From Arcuatula senhousia (Eukaryota; Mollusca; Bivalvia; Mytilida; Mytilidae), in assembly GCA_963971305.1 (NCBI GenBank), contig OZ020307.1, forward strand, positions 56,851,702-56,915,701: a stretch of 64,000 nt of DNA, given 5' to 3'. Position 1 is the stretch's first letter. Every line of letters begins with the position of its first letter. A program made the position numbers and the translations under genes. This document shows positions 1 to 10,796 of this stretch, in pieces. Under the pieces are notes generated by a model, which was not told the DNA's origin, made no database searches, and saw only the letters and a program-made list of their open reading frames with translations.

Positions 1-568
1 ATACAACTCTCACCTAGTTAGAAAAACATGCCTGTTTATTTTTTAATTTTTGCAATTCCGTAATTATTTCGGTTCCGGACTGCACTACTTCTAAAATGCA
101 CTCTACGGAGGTTGGACACCGTGGAATAATAGAGTTGAAAAAGTAGAACAGGGAATTCCGAGGGATGATCCGGCTCAGATCACCCCTGTTAGGACAAAAG
201 ATCTTGGATGTAATAAAATAAATAAAGATAATAAGATGGTCATGGTCATCTCAGTACAACAATCCTCAAAACACTAATCAAAACAAACACTAACCAATAC
301 GTATACGTTCATTTTAATTTGAAATATCCATCAGTGACTGAAAACGAAGGAAGAATTTTTTAAGGGACCGTATTAGCGCATTTTCTTGTTACCTTGGTCT
401 AAGAGTCGGTCACGGAGACAACAGTGTCGTGTACAAAAATCAGAAAAAAACAATACAAGCCCTGGCATATCGAATAAGTTGTGAAGTTTAAATACCGTAA
501 GCAGGTGAGGTAGGTATGTTGCTTTCAAGGTTAGGGAAATTAATAATTTGAAAATTAAAGTTGTCACT
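1..568. other. Non-coding, nothing recognised
   Basis: AT-rich sequence with no convincing open frame, exon or repeat structure that I can name. The only open frame over 60 codons lacks protein-like composition. Confidence 0.5.
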
Positions 569-2108
569 TTTTAGCTCACCTGACGGGTCATGTGAGCTAT
601 TGGCGTCACTTGGCGTCCGTCGTCCGTCGTCCGTCGTCCGTCCGTCGTCCGTCCGTAAACTTTTTCAAACGTTAACTCCTCTGACACCATAAGTTCAATT
701 GAAACCAAATTTGGTGTAGTTGATCTTTAGGGTATGGCCTACAAAACTTTTGTTCGGATTTTTGATTTTTTAAAAAACATGGCCGCCGTGGCTAAAAATA
801 GAACATAGGGGTAAAATGCAGTTTTTTGCAAATAACTCAAAAACGGCTACAGATATCAAAATTCTGGCATAGGGTATAAGTGATCAGCACCTTAAGATCT
901 ACCTACCCTGAAATTTTGAAGAAAATCCAACAACCCATGTAGGAGTTATTGCCCTTTTTCTGGATTTTTTCAAAATTTTGCACTTATTTAGCTCAATATC
1001 TTGAAAACTATACGAGATATTTTAAAAATTCAAATTGCATATGATTAAGCACATCAAGATCTACATTTCATGTAATTAGGTCAAAGCTGTAGAACCATTT
1101 CTTTTAGGAGTTATGGCCCTTAAAGCGTCAAATTCTACCATTTTTCATTACTTTTACCCTGAATTTCAAAGATTAACTTGTCTGACACCATACATCCAAC
1201 TTCAACCAAACTTGGCACAGTTGTTAAATAGCATCAATGCTACAATTCTATTGTTCGGATTTTTGATTCGTCAAAAAATATGGCCTCCATGGCTTAAAAT
1301 AGAACATAGGGGTCAAATTACAGTTTTTTGCAAATAACTCAAAAACGGTAACAGATACCAAAATTCTGATGGGAGACAAAAGTGATTAGCGTCTCAAGAT
1401 CTACCTGCTCTGAAATTTTCAAGGAGATCCAACAAACGACATAGGAGTTATTGCCCTTTTTCTGGATTTTTTTTCAAATTTTTTCACTTATTTAGCCCTA
1501 TATCTTGAAAACTATAAAAGATATTTCAAAAATTCAAATTGCATATGATTAAGCACATCAAGATCTACAATTCATGTTATTAGGTCAAAGCTGTAGAACA
1601 ATTTCTTTTAGGAGTTATGGCTCTTAAAGCGTCAATATTTACCATTGTTCATTACTTTTCCCCTGACTTGTCTGAAACGGTAAGACCAACTGCATCTTAA
1701 CATAGCACACTGTTTGATAGCTTATATGCTACAACTCTATCGTTCAGATTTTTGATTCGTAAAAAAACATGGCCACCATTGCTAAAAATAGAACATAGGG
1801 GCAAATTTCATTTTTTTGCTAATAACTCAAAACTGGTTTCAGATATCAAAATTGTGCATGAATCAAAAGTGATCAGCATATTAAGATCTACCTGTCCTGA
1901 ATTTTGGAAAAGATCTGACTGCTGATGTGGGAGTTATTGTTCTTTTTCCTAATTTTTGTCAAATTTGCACTTATTTAGCCCAATATCCTGAAAACTAACC
2001 AAGATATTTCATAAATTTAAATTGCATATGGTTAAGCACAATAATATCTACAAATATATGTATCTGTGTAGTTCAGGTGAGCGATTCAGGCTCTTGGGAG
2101 CCTCTTGT
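569..2108 (+). mobile_element. Helentron-like non-autonomous element, copy A
   Basis: Left end TTTAGCTCACCTG opens a hairpin (AGCTCAC at 573, GTGAGCT ending at 598) and is followed by a CGTC/CGTCCGTC microsatellite (about 606-658). Right end has CAGGTGAGC at 2074-2082, the inverse of the left end, and then a hairpin AGGCTC..GGGAGCCT (2088-2103) and CTTGT. A terminal sequence at one end, its inverse just inside the other, a terminal 3' hairpin and a microsatellite is the layout described for Helentron/DINE-1/HINE elements; assignment to that class is inference. The interior is built of diverged ~470-bp repeats (for example the block around 840-960 recurs near 1335 and 1830) and has no coding capacity. 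Related copies lie at 16536, 40134, 44553, 46119 and 47277. Confidence 0.6.
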
Positions 2109-2690
2109 ATCGTAAATATTTTTACTGAGATGACTTACACATTCACAATGTAAAACTGTATCGAACGTTAACGAAATTGATATGGATAAAATTATACTAA
2201 ATGTACTAGTCCTTAGATGCTAAGCAACCTTACTAATAATATTAAATCTTAGTACATGTATATTTCTCGCTTGATACGATGAACGAATTTGATGAAACAA
2301 ATAATGCCTTTTCATATAAAATTCTTAAAAAATGACGACAAGAAAAAATAGTATCTTTCCCATGATCCTAATTTAAAAAAACAGACATGTGACCACAAAC
2401 TTCAAATTTAAGTTGAAAGTGTAAAAAAATACCAATTTATAAGAGATTATGTATTTTATACGACCGCAAATTTATGCGATCGTATTATGTTACAGCAGTG
2501 TTGTTACATTGTTTTTGTAGACACTTTGGTTTCCGTGCAATAATCTACATTATGTAATGTAGTGTACAAATTGTTTTTAAATATAATGTCTGTAACCACT
2601 AAAGGAAGGCGTGTATATCATTTGTGAGTTGACAAGCTTAATTTTCATCCGATTTTGATCATTCTTTTTCACTGTTTCGTCAAAGGTGAA
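2109..2690. other. Non-coding, nothing recognised
   Basis: AT-rich sequence without recognisable genes. A second CCGTCCGTCC microsatellite at about 2713-2750 introduces the next tandem array and may belong to its leading end. Confidence 0.5.
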
Positions 2691-2929
2691 AGCAGGTCTA
2701 ATACTCAGGTAACTCCGTCCGTCCGTCCATCCGTCTGTTCGTCCGTCCGTCGCACTATGGGGAGCCTGTCTTGTGTAATATGAATCTAAAAACCAAACAC
2801 TAGATCTTAACACAGTAAACACAGATATATTGAGGATATGCACCTACCCTTTTGGGGTCATTTTATAAATATGGCATTTGGTTCGTTCGTTCGTACGAAT
2901 ATTATGGTTTTTCTTTGGTCATTAATTTA

Positions 2930-3645
2930 GGATCTTAACACCATATGGGATGATATTTGATCAGTGGGTACATCCTTGATGGTAGTCAGCATCCGTACGA
3001 AAATTTGGTCACCTTGACCTTCATTTTCTGCATGGATGACTCAACTTCAAGTTTGGGTAAAGGTCCATATCTCAGCAACTGCAAGTAATAGAGAGATGGT
3101 ATTGGGTCAGTGGGTACATCATGGACAGTAACCAGCATTCGTACCAAAATTATGTCACCTTGACCTACATTTTCCACATGGTTGATTGGGGTTAAAGGTT
3201 TGTTTAAGGTCCATATCTCAGTAAATGCAAGGATAGAGAGTTGGTATTGGGCCAGTTGGAACTTCTTGGATAGTTACCAATATCCCTACCAAATTAAGGT
3301 CACTTTGACCTATATTTTTCACATGGATGACTCAGGTTAAAGTTATGGTTAAGGTCCATATCTCAGTAAATGCAAGTAATACAAATATGGTATTGGGTCA
3401 GTTGGTATATTGTGGATAGTAACCAACATCCTTACCGAAATGAGGCCACCTTGACCTACATTTTTGCATGAATGACCCAGGTGAAAGTTTTGGTTTAGGT
3501 CCATATCTCAGTAACTGCTATTGATAGAGAGATGAAATTGAATCAATGGGTACATCTTTGATAGTAACCAGCATCTGTACCAAATAAGGTCGCCTTGCCT
3601 TACATTTTCCGCATGAATGACTGAGGTTAAAGTTTTGGTTAAAGC
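2930..3645 (+). repeat. Tandem array, ~146-bp unit, about 4.5 copies
   Basis: The block AGGTCCATATCTCAG recurs at about 3060, 3207, 3352 and 3497, giving a period of 145-147 bp. Units share a CACCTTGACCTACATTTT block and a TTGGGTCAGTGGGTACATC block. Units are clearly diverged, so the array is old. It starts after a CGTCC microsatellite, as in the Helentron-like elements, so it may be the interior of a related element whose ends I could not define. Confidence 0.75.
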
Positions 3646-3800
3646 CCCCGTCACACTGACTACGATCTTACTACGCTCTCCACGACCTCCAAGATCTTAA
3701 ATATCGTAGGAAAGTCGCGGCAATTAGGTTAAAACGAAGCCAGTGTGACTACGAATACGACAGTACTACGACCATAGTGACGTTACGCACGGTATTGCGT
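3646..3800. repeat. Dispersed repeat fragment with GTCACACTG motif
   Basis: Contains CCCCGTCACACTGACTACG near 3646 and CCAGTGTGACTACGA near 3740, with several TACGA/TACTACG words between them. The two motifs are partly inverse to each other (CACTG/CAGTG), as in a small foldback element. I could not define both ends or a target duplication. Confidence 0.3.
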
Positions 3801-4511
3801 CTAGTCCAAATTAGTTCTCTCTCCCATACTAAATGGTAAAGTTTTTTTTTTCATTTTTTTAACATATGCATAAACTTAATGTCTGCTGGTTGCTCACAGG
3901 ATTGCCTTTGCAAAAAGTTATTTTTTGTTTGATTGTCTTATAGCATTTGGAAGAAAAATGACATTTAAATGTGCATTTTTGCCATAAAATGTCTTGTCCA
4001 ACGTAACATTCATTATACATGTAGGTGGTCTTTCTAGGTTTTGTTGACGGTGCGCTTTATTTTGACCCCAAATTCCCTTCATTAGTTTAGTGTAACCAAC
4101 GGACCCAAAGACCGCAATGGAATAGGGAGATTTGGGGCGCCTTAAAACCTGGTTTAACCCTCCATTTCTTTTGAAATGCCTGTACCAAGTCAGTACCATT
4201 GCGGTCTTCAATTTTTCCGGTATGTCTTCTTTGTTTCGTCTAGTCTTATGGACATTTGAGATTGATTCTTCAAGTTTGTTAATTTTGTAATTACCTTTCT
4301 TTTGTATACCAGTTCTTCGCGATATGGCAGATGTATTTTGATGGTTGAAGTTTTAGAAAGGTCAGCCACGAAACAACTTGGTCCGAGGTTCCTGTCTAAA
4401 TCAAACACAGGTAAGGTAACACTTAGATAAAGGTAAAGGTAAGATTTATTTAACGTCGGTGAGTACACATCAATGATGTTTCACATGCAATACACATTTT
4501 AGAAAGAAAAA
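3801..4511. other. Non-coding; no gene supported
   Basis: Two minus-strand open frames here (3918-4211 and 4208-4468) lack family resemblance and protein-like composition. The stretch 4140-4200 (TGGTTTAACCCTCC and nearby) vaguely resembles the tail of the Penelope element at about 5040-5090, but too weakly to call. Confidence 0.4.
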
Positions 4512-4920
4512 AACCAAACCGAAGCATTCCTAGATTTTAAAAGCAAGTACCAAGACATTCATATCGGCCAAAGATTATTTGAAAGTAACAAACCGCTTTT
4601 TGTTTTACCAGTACGTCTTAAAGATAGAAACACTTGTTGCTGTCGCCAACATGTAGAAACTAAACTTGGTATTAAGAAATGTATGGAATTCCACAAGTCT
4701 TTGTTGACAAAATCAACTTTCCAACCTATGAAAATTTATCCGAAATGTCAGATAAAACATTATGTAATAAATCCAAACCGAAAGCTGATTGTTTTAATCG
4801 AAAATGTTTCGATCGTGGTGTTTCAAATATACGATATTGAGATGTGGAATAAGTGTACGCGACACAACAAACATAAACAAACAGCAATTCAACTTATAAT
4901 ACAATACAAAAGTATCAAAA
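4512..4920 (+). pseudogene. 5' part of a decayed transposon-associated gene
   Basis: Open frame without an initiating Met from about 4512 to 4740 reads through QDIHIGQRLFESNKP and RLKDRNTCCCRQHVE. It then continues in another frame (ENLSEMSDKTLC, CFNRKCFDRGV) to about 4830, and returns to the first frame for KQTAIQLIIQYKSIK just before 4920. The RNTCxCxxHVE block is typical of a family of large uncharacterised proteins that I know from molluscs and cnidarians and regard as transposon-related; that recognition is from memory. At least two frame changes show it is dead. The rest of the gene resumes at 7884, beyond the Penelope insertion. Confidence 0.6.
4913..4920 (+). repeat. Target-site duplication, left copy
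   Basis: TATCAAAA at 4913-4920 is repeated at 7884-7891, on either side of the Penelope-like element. The host reading frame resumes within a few bases of the right copy, which supports these as the insertion boundaries. Confidence 0.65.
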
Positions 4921-5404
4921 CCAATCCCTAAATCATCAACGAAAGACTCAATTCTTGACATAAAACAGTTAACATAGAATGACAAGGATAAACAAAGGCT
5001 TTGGCAAAGTTTCCTGGCTTAGGACAGGCACATATAAAATGTGGCGGGGTTAAACTAGTTTTTTGGATCCAACCTTCCCCCTATTGATAAACTTGCACAA
5101 AGCTACATATAAAACACACTGTAAAACTCAATCGACAAAAGTTCAATTCAACAAGAGAGAACCTAAGACATAATACTGTACGAAAACAACAAGACAAGGA
5201 GGAACTCTCTTGAGAACACTCGAAGTTACTGACCACTAGCTAAGAAACATTTATCGATTGATGTAAAAGAATCAAATACATCAGTTCTAAATCCGACACC
5301 CCACGTCAAAACAATGAATGATTAAGAGTTGTATCACCATACAGAACCGACATACTTGATCGCTGTGGTGCTTATAAATAATACAGTGGATACAAAGTGA
5401 AAAT

Positions 5405-7423
5405 TTAACGTTTTAAAGTTACTATCAAGCTATCAATATTTCTGCCAAAACATACCAAATGTAAAGATTTTACTAAAACATTGAATTCGTATCCTTTTCT
5501 CAAAAGGTTTTTAAGCCAGTTTTTAATTTCCATAAGGTTGTTTTTGAATTTTTGTGCTTTATAGACTACATTGCTATAAAAGTCAGGATGAGATATTCCT
5601 TTAACAATCAGAAATCTACGTGTACAATCAAATTTTTCGATGAGATGTCCATATTTATGTGCAAATTTTGTAAAAGATTTGACTAATTTGTGGTAACGGT
5701 AACCTTGTTTTAGCAATTTTTCTGTAATAAAACGGTTTTTATCATTAAAATCAGACACATCACTGCAAATGCGAGCATACCTGACTAATTGTGAAATGTA
5801 TACCCCGTAAGCTGGAGCTAATGGTACGTCTCCTTCAAGAAACGGAAAATTAACTATTGGGAATGAAAAGTCATCCCGTTTATCATATACTTTAGTATGT
5901 AATCTACCATTGATAATGCTTAAGTCCAAATCTAGAAATGGACATCTACTGTCGGTTAAGTTTGCTTTATTTAGGGTTAATTCTTTAGGATATATATCAT
6001 TTATAAAATTTGAGAATGTGGGGTTGTTTAGAGCAAGTATGTCATCTAAGTACCTATATGTATTATTAAAAGTTTCGATAAGGTGGTTTTTGTTTGGGTC
6101 TTTTTGTAGCTTGGCCATAAACTGTGATTCGTAACAATATAAAAACAGATCAGCTATGAGTGGAGCACAATTGGTTCCCATTGGAATACCAATGACTTGG
6201 CGATATATTTGTTTACCGAACCGGATGTAAATATTATCTAAAAGAAAGTTTAATGCAGTAATAACTTCTATGTCGGTCCAATTAACATAACCTTTTTGGG
6301 TTTCGTTACTAAAAAACGATTTACTAAATACTTGTGACACTTTAGAACAGATGTAGTCACTTTTAGATTTGTCAAAGCACCATTTAATTAAATATTCAAA
6401 TTTCTTTTTGATAAGATTGTGAGGTAGATTAGTATATAAAGTGGAAAAGTCATAGCTGTCTACGGATTGAAAAGTATTTTCAAATGCCCGAAGTTTGTCT
6501 AAAACATCAAGAGAATTTTTAACACTCCAAAAATGATTTATTCCACTATTTTCGAAAATTTTATCACAGTATCGGATGATAAATTCTTTCATTGTAGTTA
6601 AAGCAAGAGACAAGACTTTAGAAATATTGGTTAAGGAACATTTACTTGATGCAGAAATAAAACGGGATTTATATGGGTTTTTGTGTAATTTAGGTATCCA
6701 GTACATAGTAGGTAATTTATTGTATGTAGGGGCTGCTCGAAGTGCTGTGGTTGCTATGACATGATCGTCAATAATACTGGTTTCTGTAGCTTGCACGGGA
6801 ACGAAAGTACATGAGCCTTTAATTTCATGCATTAAAACATCCAGATAATATTTACGACATACCACAACAACATTGTTAGCCGCTTTATCCGCAGGAACAA
6901 AAACATATCGTGAACCTAATAATTGTAGTTTTGATTTAATTCTGTTTACATAAGTTTGGGGTCGATATTCTACAAAGGTGTTTTGAAAATGGCTTATTCG
7001 TAATTTTACAATGGATATGAATTTATTCTTAAACTTGTCTAAAGATTTGGAATCTGCTCCTTCTCGTCTAATCCAGGTCTTACAGTACGAATGAAGGGCA
7101 GTATTTACACAATCAAAACAAGAATTCCAATTGATTTTCGAAGGAGGTCTGAATTTTGGTCCCTTTTTCAAGAATTTAATAACCTCTGGGTCATCGACAA
7201 TGTTAAGGTCGCCAGTAACAATATGGCCACAAGGAACATATCTAAAGTCCGAATTAGCACAGTCGCATGATACAGGAATATTCGAGTCTAGGTCTTCATC
7301 TGTAGTGATGGACGTATAGTTAAAAATAATGTTACGTGTTGGTTTTTTATATTTATAAGATATGATTGGAGGTTCAGTATTTGTAAAATATGGTGGTATT
7401 AACTCTTTAATAGTAGGATCCAT
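5405..7423 (-). CDS. Penelope-like reverse transcriptase (672 aa as opened from first Met)
   Basis: Reverse transcriptase of a Penelope-like element, which would copy element RNA into DNA at a nicked target. Visible landmarks: a Cys/His block near residues 53-72 (CDCANS..CGHIVTGD), VPADKAANN at 176-184, palm motif A YDFSTLYTNLP (324-334, catalytic Asp325), motif B GIPMGTNCAP (412-421) and motif C YLDD (458-461, Asp460/461). A Penelope-type thumb/RNA-binding region follows (YDKRDDFSFPIVNFPF at about 513-528). About 210 residues follow YLDD, but I see no GIY-YIG endonuclease, which classical Penelope proteins carry at the C terminus; this copy is endonuclease-less or belongs to a clade organised differently. 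The Met at 7423 is probably not the native start, because coding-like sequence continues upstream. All three catalytic Asp are intact. Confidence 0.9.
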   Translation of the reverse strand: MDPTIKELIPPYFTNTEPPIISYKYKKPTRNIIFNYTSITTDEDLDSNIPVSCDCANSDFRYVPCGHIVTGDLNIVDDPEVIKFLKKGPKFRPPSKINWNSCFDCVNTALHSYCKTWIRREGADSKSLDKFKNKFISIVKLRISHFQNTFVEYRPQTYVNRIKSKLQLLGSRYVFVPADKAANNVVVVCRKYYLDVLMHEIKGSCTFVPVQATETSIIDDHVIATTALRAAPTYNKLPTMYWIPKLHKNPYKSRFISASSKCSLTNISKVLSLALTTMKEFIIRYCDKIFENSGINHFWSVKNSLDVLDKLRAFENTFQSVDSYDFSTLYTNLPHNLIKKKFEYLIKWCFDKSKSDYICSKVSQVFSKSFFSNETQKGYVNWTDIEVITALNFLLDNIYIRFGKQIYRQVIGIPMGTNCAPLIADLFLYCYESQFMAKLQKDPNKNHLIETFNNTYRYLDDILALNNPTFSNFINDIYPKELTLNKANLTDSRCPFLDLDLSIINGRLHTKVYDKRDDFSFPIVNFPFLEGDVPLAPAYGVYISQLVRYARICSDVSDFNDKNRFITEKLLKQGYRYHKLVKSFTKFAHKYGHLIEKFDCTRRFLIVKGISHPDFYSNVVYKAQKFKNNLMEIKNWLKNLLRKGYEFNVLVKSLHLVCFGRNIDSLIVTLKR

Positions 7424-7786
7424 AAAAATACTAGAAATGTTTATGAAGTCTAGTCCTCTGTTGATGTACGTTAATTTTATAAAATGTCGAATGTGGTCTA
7501 CAGGACTATCAATTTGGGGGAAAAGTTTAAAGTAACAAAAAGCGTTAATAATGAGTGCGCCTTCATATAGGGGACTGGCATGAGATATGGTATTACAATC
7601 TAATCTAATTTTATTTAACTTAGAAATGGGTATAGAGCATAGTTTACAAAAAAGATTATGTCGTCCGTTATTCTTAAATATTTTAACAAGATCGGTGATG
7701 CTTAAATTAGAACGATGATGTTTTCTAACATTACGATTTATTCGTATACCATGCGACCGTTTGTTCCGTTTACGAGGATTTGTTTC
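7424..7786 (-). other. In-frame N-terminal extension of the Penelope ORF
   Basis: Reading the same frame upstream of the Met at 7423 gives 121 further codons without a stop. They include NLFCKLCSIPISKLNKIRLD and DHIRHFIKLTYINRGLDF, which look protein-like and contain a CxxC pair. The frame is closed by TAA at 7787-7789, and no Met lies between. The functional protein was therefore probably about 790 residues or more, with its start lost by mutation or lying further 5'. Confidence 0.6.
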
Positions 7787-7883
7787 TTAAACGAAGAATT
7801 GGATAAATCAGAAAATGCTAGGTATATAACATGGGAAAGGTATACGAATACGTTAAATTGAACGCAAATAGCGGGAAGATAAT

Positions 7884-7891
7884 TATCAAAA
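7884..7891 (+). repeat. Target-site duplication, right copy
   Basis: Second copy of TATCAAAA, marking the 5' side (minus-strand sense) of the Penelope-like insertion. Confidence 0.6.
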
Positions 7892-8652
7892 TCCTACTTG
7901 TAAAGAAATTTCTATACCTGGATTTATGTTTGAATATTTAATTAAACTTTGGAAACATTCCAAGCTCACCGAACACGAGCTAACTGGCAAAACAAGCAGA
8001 ACCGTAACCTAACCGAAATGCTGTTTGTTTGCATGATTTTTCAGAGAATTATAAATGATCAGATAGAACTGAAATTCAACCGTCGTACTTTCAGAAGACA
8101 GGAGTAAGTATTCCCGTAACGATTTTACACAGACACGCTTTTTTCGAGTTAGACGGAGGAAAAAGCACTCCGGAAACACCTGTTGTAGTTGCGGAACATT
8201 TTTTTTTGGTAATAAAAGCGGATTTGCAACATGATCGATACTTTACCCAGAATTGTCAAAATGTTATTTCGAACTATTTAAAGTCAATATCAGCAGATAT
8301 TAAGATAATGCACGAGTTCACCAATGTATGTAGCAGTCATTACAAGAGTAGAAACTGTATGGGTGATGTGAGTAACAGTTCCGATCTGGGTTACGAAGTA
8401 ATAAGAAACTATTTCGAGACATCGCACACCAAAGGTCCGCAAGACGCCGCTGGTTGTTTTCTAAAGAACCAGGCAGATTATGCAGTATTACGACGAAAAA
8501 CATCTATACAGAATGCAAAAGATCTATATTCATTTGCAACAGAAAACCTTCATGTCCCAAAAAGCAAAACTGCAAATTACAAAAGAAGACTGTTTAGATA
8601 TGTTGAAAGCGTTCCACAAGAACGTAATAGAAACAATAATTTCATCAACCAG

Positions 8653-8768
8653 AAATACAAATGACAACAAAGTTCCAGACAATAAATTTTGCTACGCCTG
8701 GTGCGCGTTTCGTCTATTCAAGACTCATCAGAGGTGCTCTACCAAAAATATTGAAAAAGTCAAACACT
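8653..8768 (-). mobile_element. Short retrozyme fragment inside the decayed gene
   Basis: About 116 bp matching, in reverse orientation, the hammerhead-containing part of the retrozyme dimer at 25414-26177. It carries the common flank (AACAAAGTTCCAGACAATAA) on one side and CAAAAATATTGAAAAAGTC on the other. It interrupts the transposon-associated gene between its penultimate and C-terminal blocks. Confidence 0.7.
8694..8737 (-). ncRNA. Degenerate type-I hammerhead ribozyme
   Basis: On the minus strand: stem I GCACCU, core CUGAUGA, stem II GUCU/AGAC closed by UGAAU, core GAAA, then CGCGC and stem I AGGCGU. The cleavage-site triplet that is GUC in the intact copies reads ACC here, so U16.1 is lost and self-cleavage is not expected. 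Confidence 0.7.
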
Positions 8769-10495
8769 AGTTACGGAATGTAGCAACAGTGTAAACATTG
8801 GTGGATATAAACAGTTGATCATGAATCTTACCAGCGCAAAAGATCAGACCGAAGACGAAACTGAATGCAAGGAAACATGCAATACTTTGTCGCATCATAT
8901 ATCTAAAAATTATGTTGAAGCAGTTTTGGCAGATGATCCAGATTACGAGTTCTTCCTTATAAAAGTAACTCAAAAATCTAAAGTGATAAAAAAAAAATTC
9001 AGGTGCCTGGGCCTGTAGTTTTCAACCCTGTACAGAATTCGAAGTATATAAGGGATATTACTATGACTGCAGCAGCTCAACACCATTCTTGTACAAATTG
9101 GTCCCCCGTAAGATAGCTATTTGTCATGTTGTTTCCGTAAAATACATTTTCATTGAAATTGATTGTGATGACAATATTTCTATTCCAGAAGAACTGCAGC
9201 TTGATATCATTGAATCTCTTTAATAAATTTAATTTAAAGTTAATATATATATGTACTCCAAAGCCTGTTAGCTTTCTTTTGTATTAAAACTAATCTGATT
9301 TTCATAAAACTTTATATACATATTCATTATATAAATAGTAGAGTAGACGGAATGCAAAAGGACGCTTTATTTAAAAGTTTAATGTCCCGAAAGAACATAC
9401 TGCTGATTTTAGGCTTATAAAAAAGGTACACGCTTCTAGTTTGATTTTTTACTTGTCGTAAGAAGTTCGTATGGTCGAGTTTTTCTAAATATTACGTTAA
9501 ATAGGGGTACCCTCGATCAACTGTCTCATAGTATGACAATATAACATCATATTCAAAGCAGATTAAAAGATTTTCACGTTGATTTTGCATTTATTACCTA
9601 CAAAATAGACATATCTTGACTACAAATGCAGTAGGTTTACTTACAGGGTGCACCTTTGTATTCAAATTACGATTTGAAAAACGTCTAAAATATTAGCAAA
9701 ATCAAGGCGATTTTGACTTACCATTTTAAAACTCTTTAAGCATCATTATTGAAACTAATATGTCGTATTGACACATCTACAAACTAATTGTTCACCAATT
9801 TCTATAGCGTTAGGACGAATTGTTTTGATTTTAACGAGGAAAAACTATCATTTTAAATTTGTCAATTGTGGTCCGGAAACCTTAATTCCGTACTTGTTAC
9901 GTCTTTTACAATCTAGTTTAAATGCAAATCGTGTGTATTATGAATTTGCTAGTTTTGTTTCAAATTCCGATATTTATTGTGTTTTTGTGTGGTTTTGATT
10001 TGTTAATTTGTTATTGTGTTGATTTCCATTCGAATTTACTCGTTTTTTTGTGTCTTCATATTTCAAAGGTCAAAAGCACCGTAATGAATGGATTCAGTTA
10101 GTGGTCCTGTTAAAATTGGGCCATCAAGCCCAAAAAGAGGTGTTATTCACACGATTGGGACAAATGCATTATTTGTCAAGTTGCATCAGAAGAGCCGACA
10201 ATCATAATGCGCACTGTTGGTTAAAATTCCCTTCTTAATGCTATTTTTAATTGGTATTGGTTTTGAAGTGTACATTTCTATTTTTGGTATTTGAATGCGA
10301 CTCATGTACTTTTGTTTTTCTTTATAAAGCACAGATGCTATGTTTAGTGGTATTGAAGATTTGAGAAATACACCATTATATTTTCAGCTTTAAAGAGGGG
10401 CGAATAATATTCAAAAAGTATATAGTTAAAGAGTTAAAGACAAAAAAAATCTTGCAAATTCCGACCATTACTTCCGCGTGGTGCAAGACGGGCAC

Positions 10496-10796
10496 TTTGG
10501 TAGAGCACCTCTGATGAGTTGTTGGAGAACACATCAAAGCTTTAAATTATCCGTTTAAATTTCAAAATTGTCTAACCCTAAGGTTCTTCCTACCCCAGAC
10601 ATAGGTTGATCATCTTAGTAATAATTTGGTTCCCAATTTAGGTATTTTTGGTTTTATTGTTCTATGCTCTTCATAATTATATAGTGTTTGGCATTTTCAA
10701 TATTTTTGGTAGAGCGCCTCTGATGATTGTTGAATAGACGAAACGCGCGTCAGGCGTAGCATAATTTATTGTCTGGAACTCTGTTGTAATTTTTGT
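10496..10796 (+). mobile_element. Rearranged single-unit retrozyme
   Basis: Begins with the 5' half of a hammerhead (GCACCU then CUGAUGAG, 10505-10518) fused directly to the mid-unit sequence TGTTGGAGAACACA. It then follows the retrozyme consensus (AAGCTTTAAAT, CCCAGACATAGGTTGATC, AATATTTTTGGTAGAG) into a second hammerhead at 10714. Compared with the dimer at 25414-26177, a deletion has removed the 3' half of the first ribozyme and the start of the unit. Confidence 0.75.
10714..10757 (+). ncRNA. Hammerhead ribozyme with broken stem II
   Basis: Stem I GCGCCU (10714-10719) pairs with AGGCGU (10752-10757). Core CUGAUGA and GAAA are intact, and the ACGCGCGU stem III and GUC cleavage triplet (10749-10751) are kept. 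Stem II reads UUGU/AGAC instead of GUCU/AGAC, leaving only two possible pairs, so activity is doubtful. Confidence 0.75.

Larger units (their letters stand above)
4921..7883 (-). mobile_element. Penelope-like retroelement, near full length
   Basis: A 2,963-bp minus-strand insertion in a decayed gene, flanked by 8-bp TATCAAAA repeats. It contains one long reverse transcriptase frame (5405-7423, open upstream to 7786) and a ~480-bp 3' region (4921-5404). Part of that 3' region (about 4935-5265) is repeated at 45481-45835. I found no hammerhead motif and no long terminal repeats within these bounds. Short variable target duplications agree with Penelope biology. A single stop at 7787-7789 suggests recent loss of activity or a 5' truncation. 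Confidence 0.75.
7884..9223 (+). pseudogene. 3' part of the decayed transposon-associated gene
   Basis: Continuation of the gene broken at 4920. Pieces in shifting frames read PGFMFEYLIKL (about 7917), RTRANWQNKQNRNLTEML (about 7973-8023), VCLHDFSENY (about 8026), then a long clean stretch from about 8056 to 8640. That stretch includes VTILHRHAFFELDG, YLKSISADIKIMHEFTNVCS, HYKSRNCMGD, RNYFETSHTKGPQDAAG and SIQNAKDLYSFATENLHVP. After a retrozyme fragment (8653-8768), the C-terminal part reads AVLADDPDYEFFLIKVTQKS and YKLVPRKIAICHVVSVK, and ends at TAA 9221-9223. The HDFSENY, YKSR and FETSHxKGPQD blocks are hallmarks of the same uncharacterised family as the 5' part. Function is unknown to me. 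Confidence 0.65.

Noticed and set aside
3918..4468. Two overlapping minus-strand open frames of 97 and 86 codons
   Set aside because: No family resemblance, no splice or start context, and composition like the flanking non-coding DNA.
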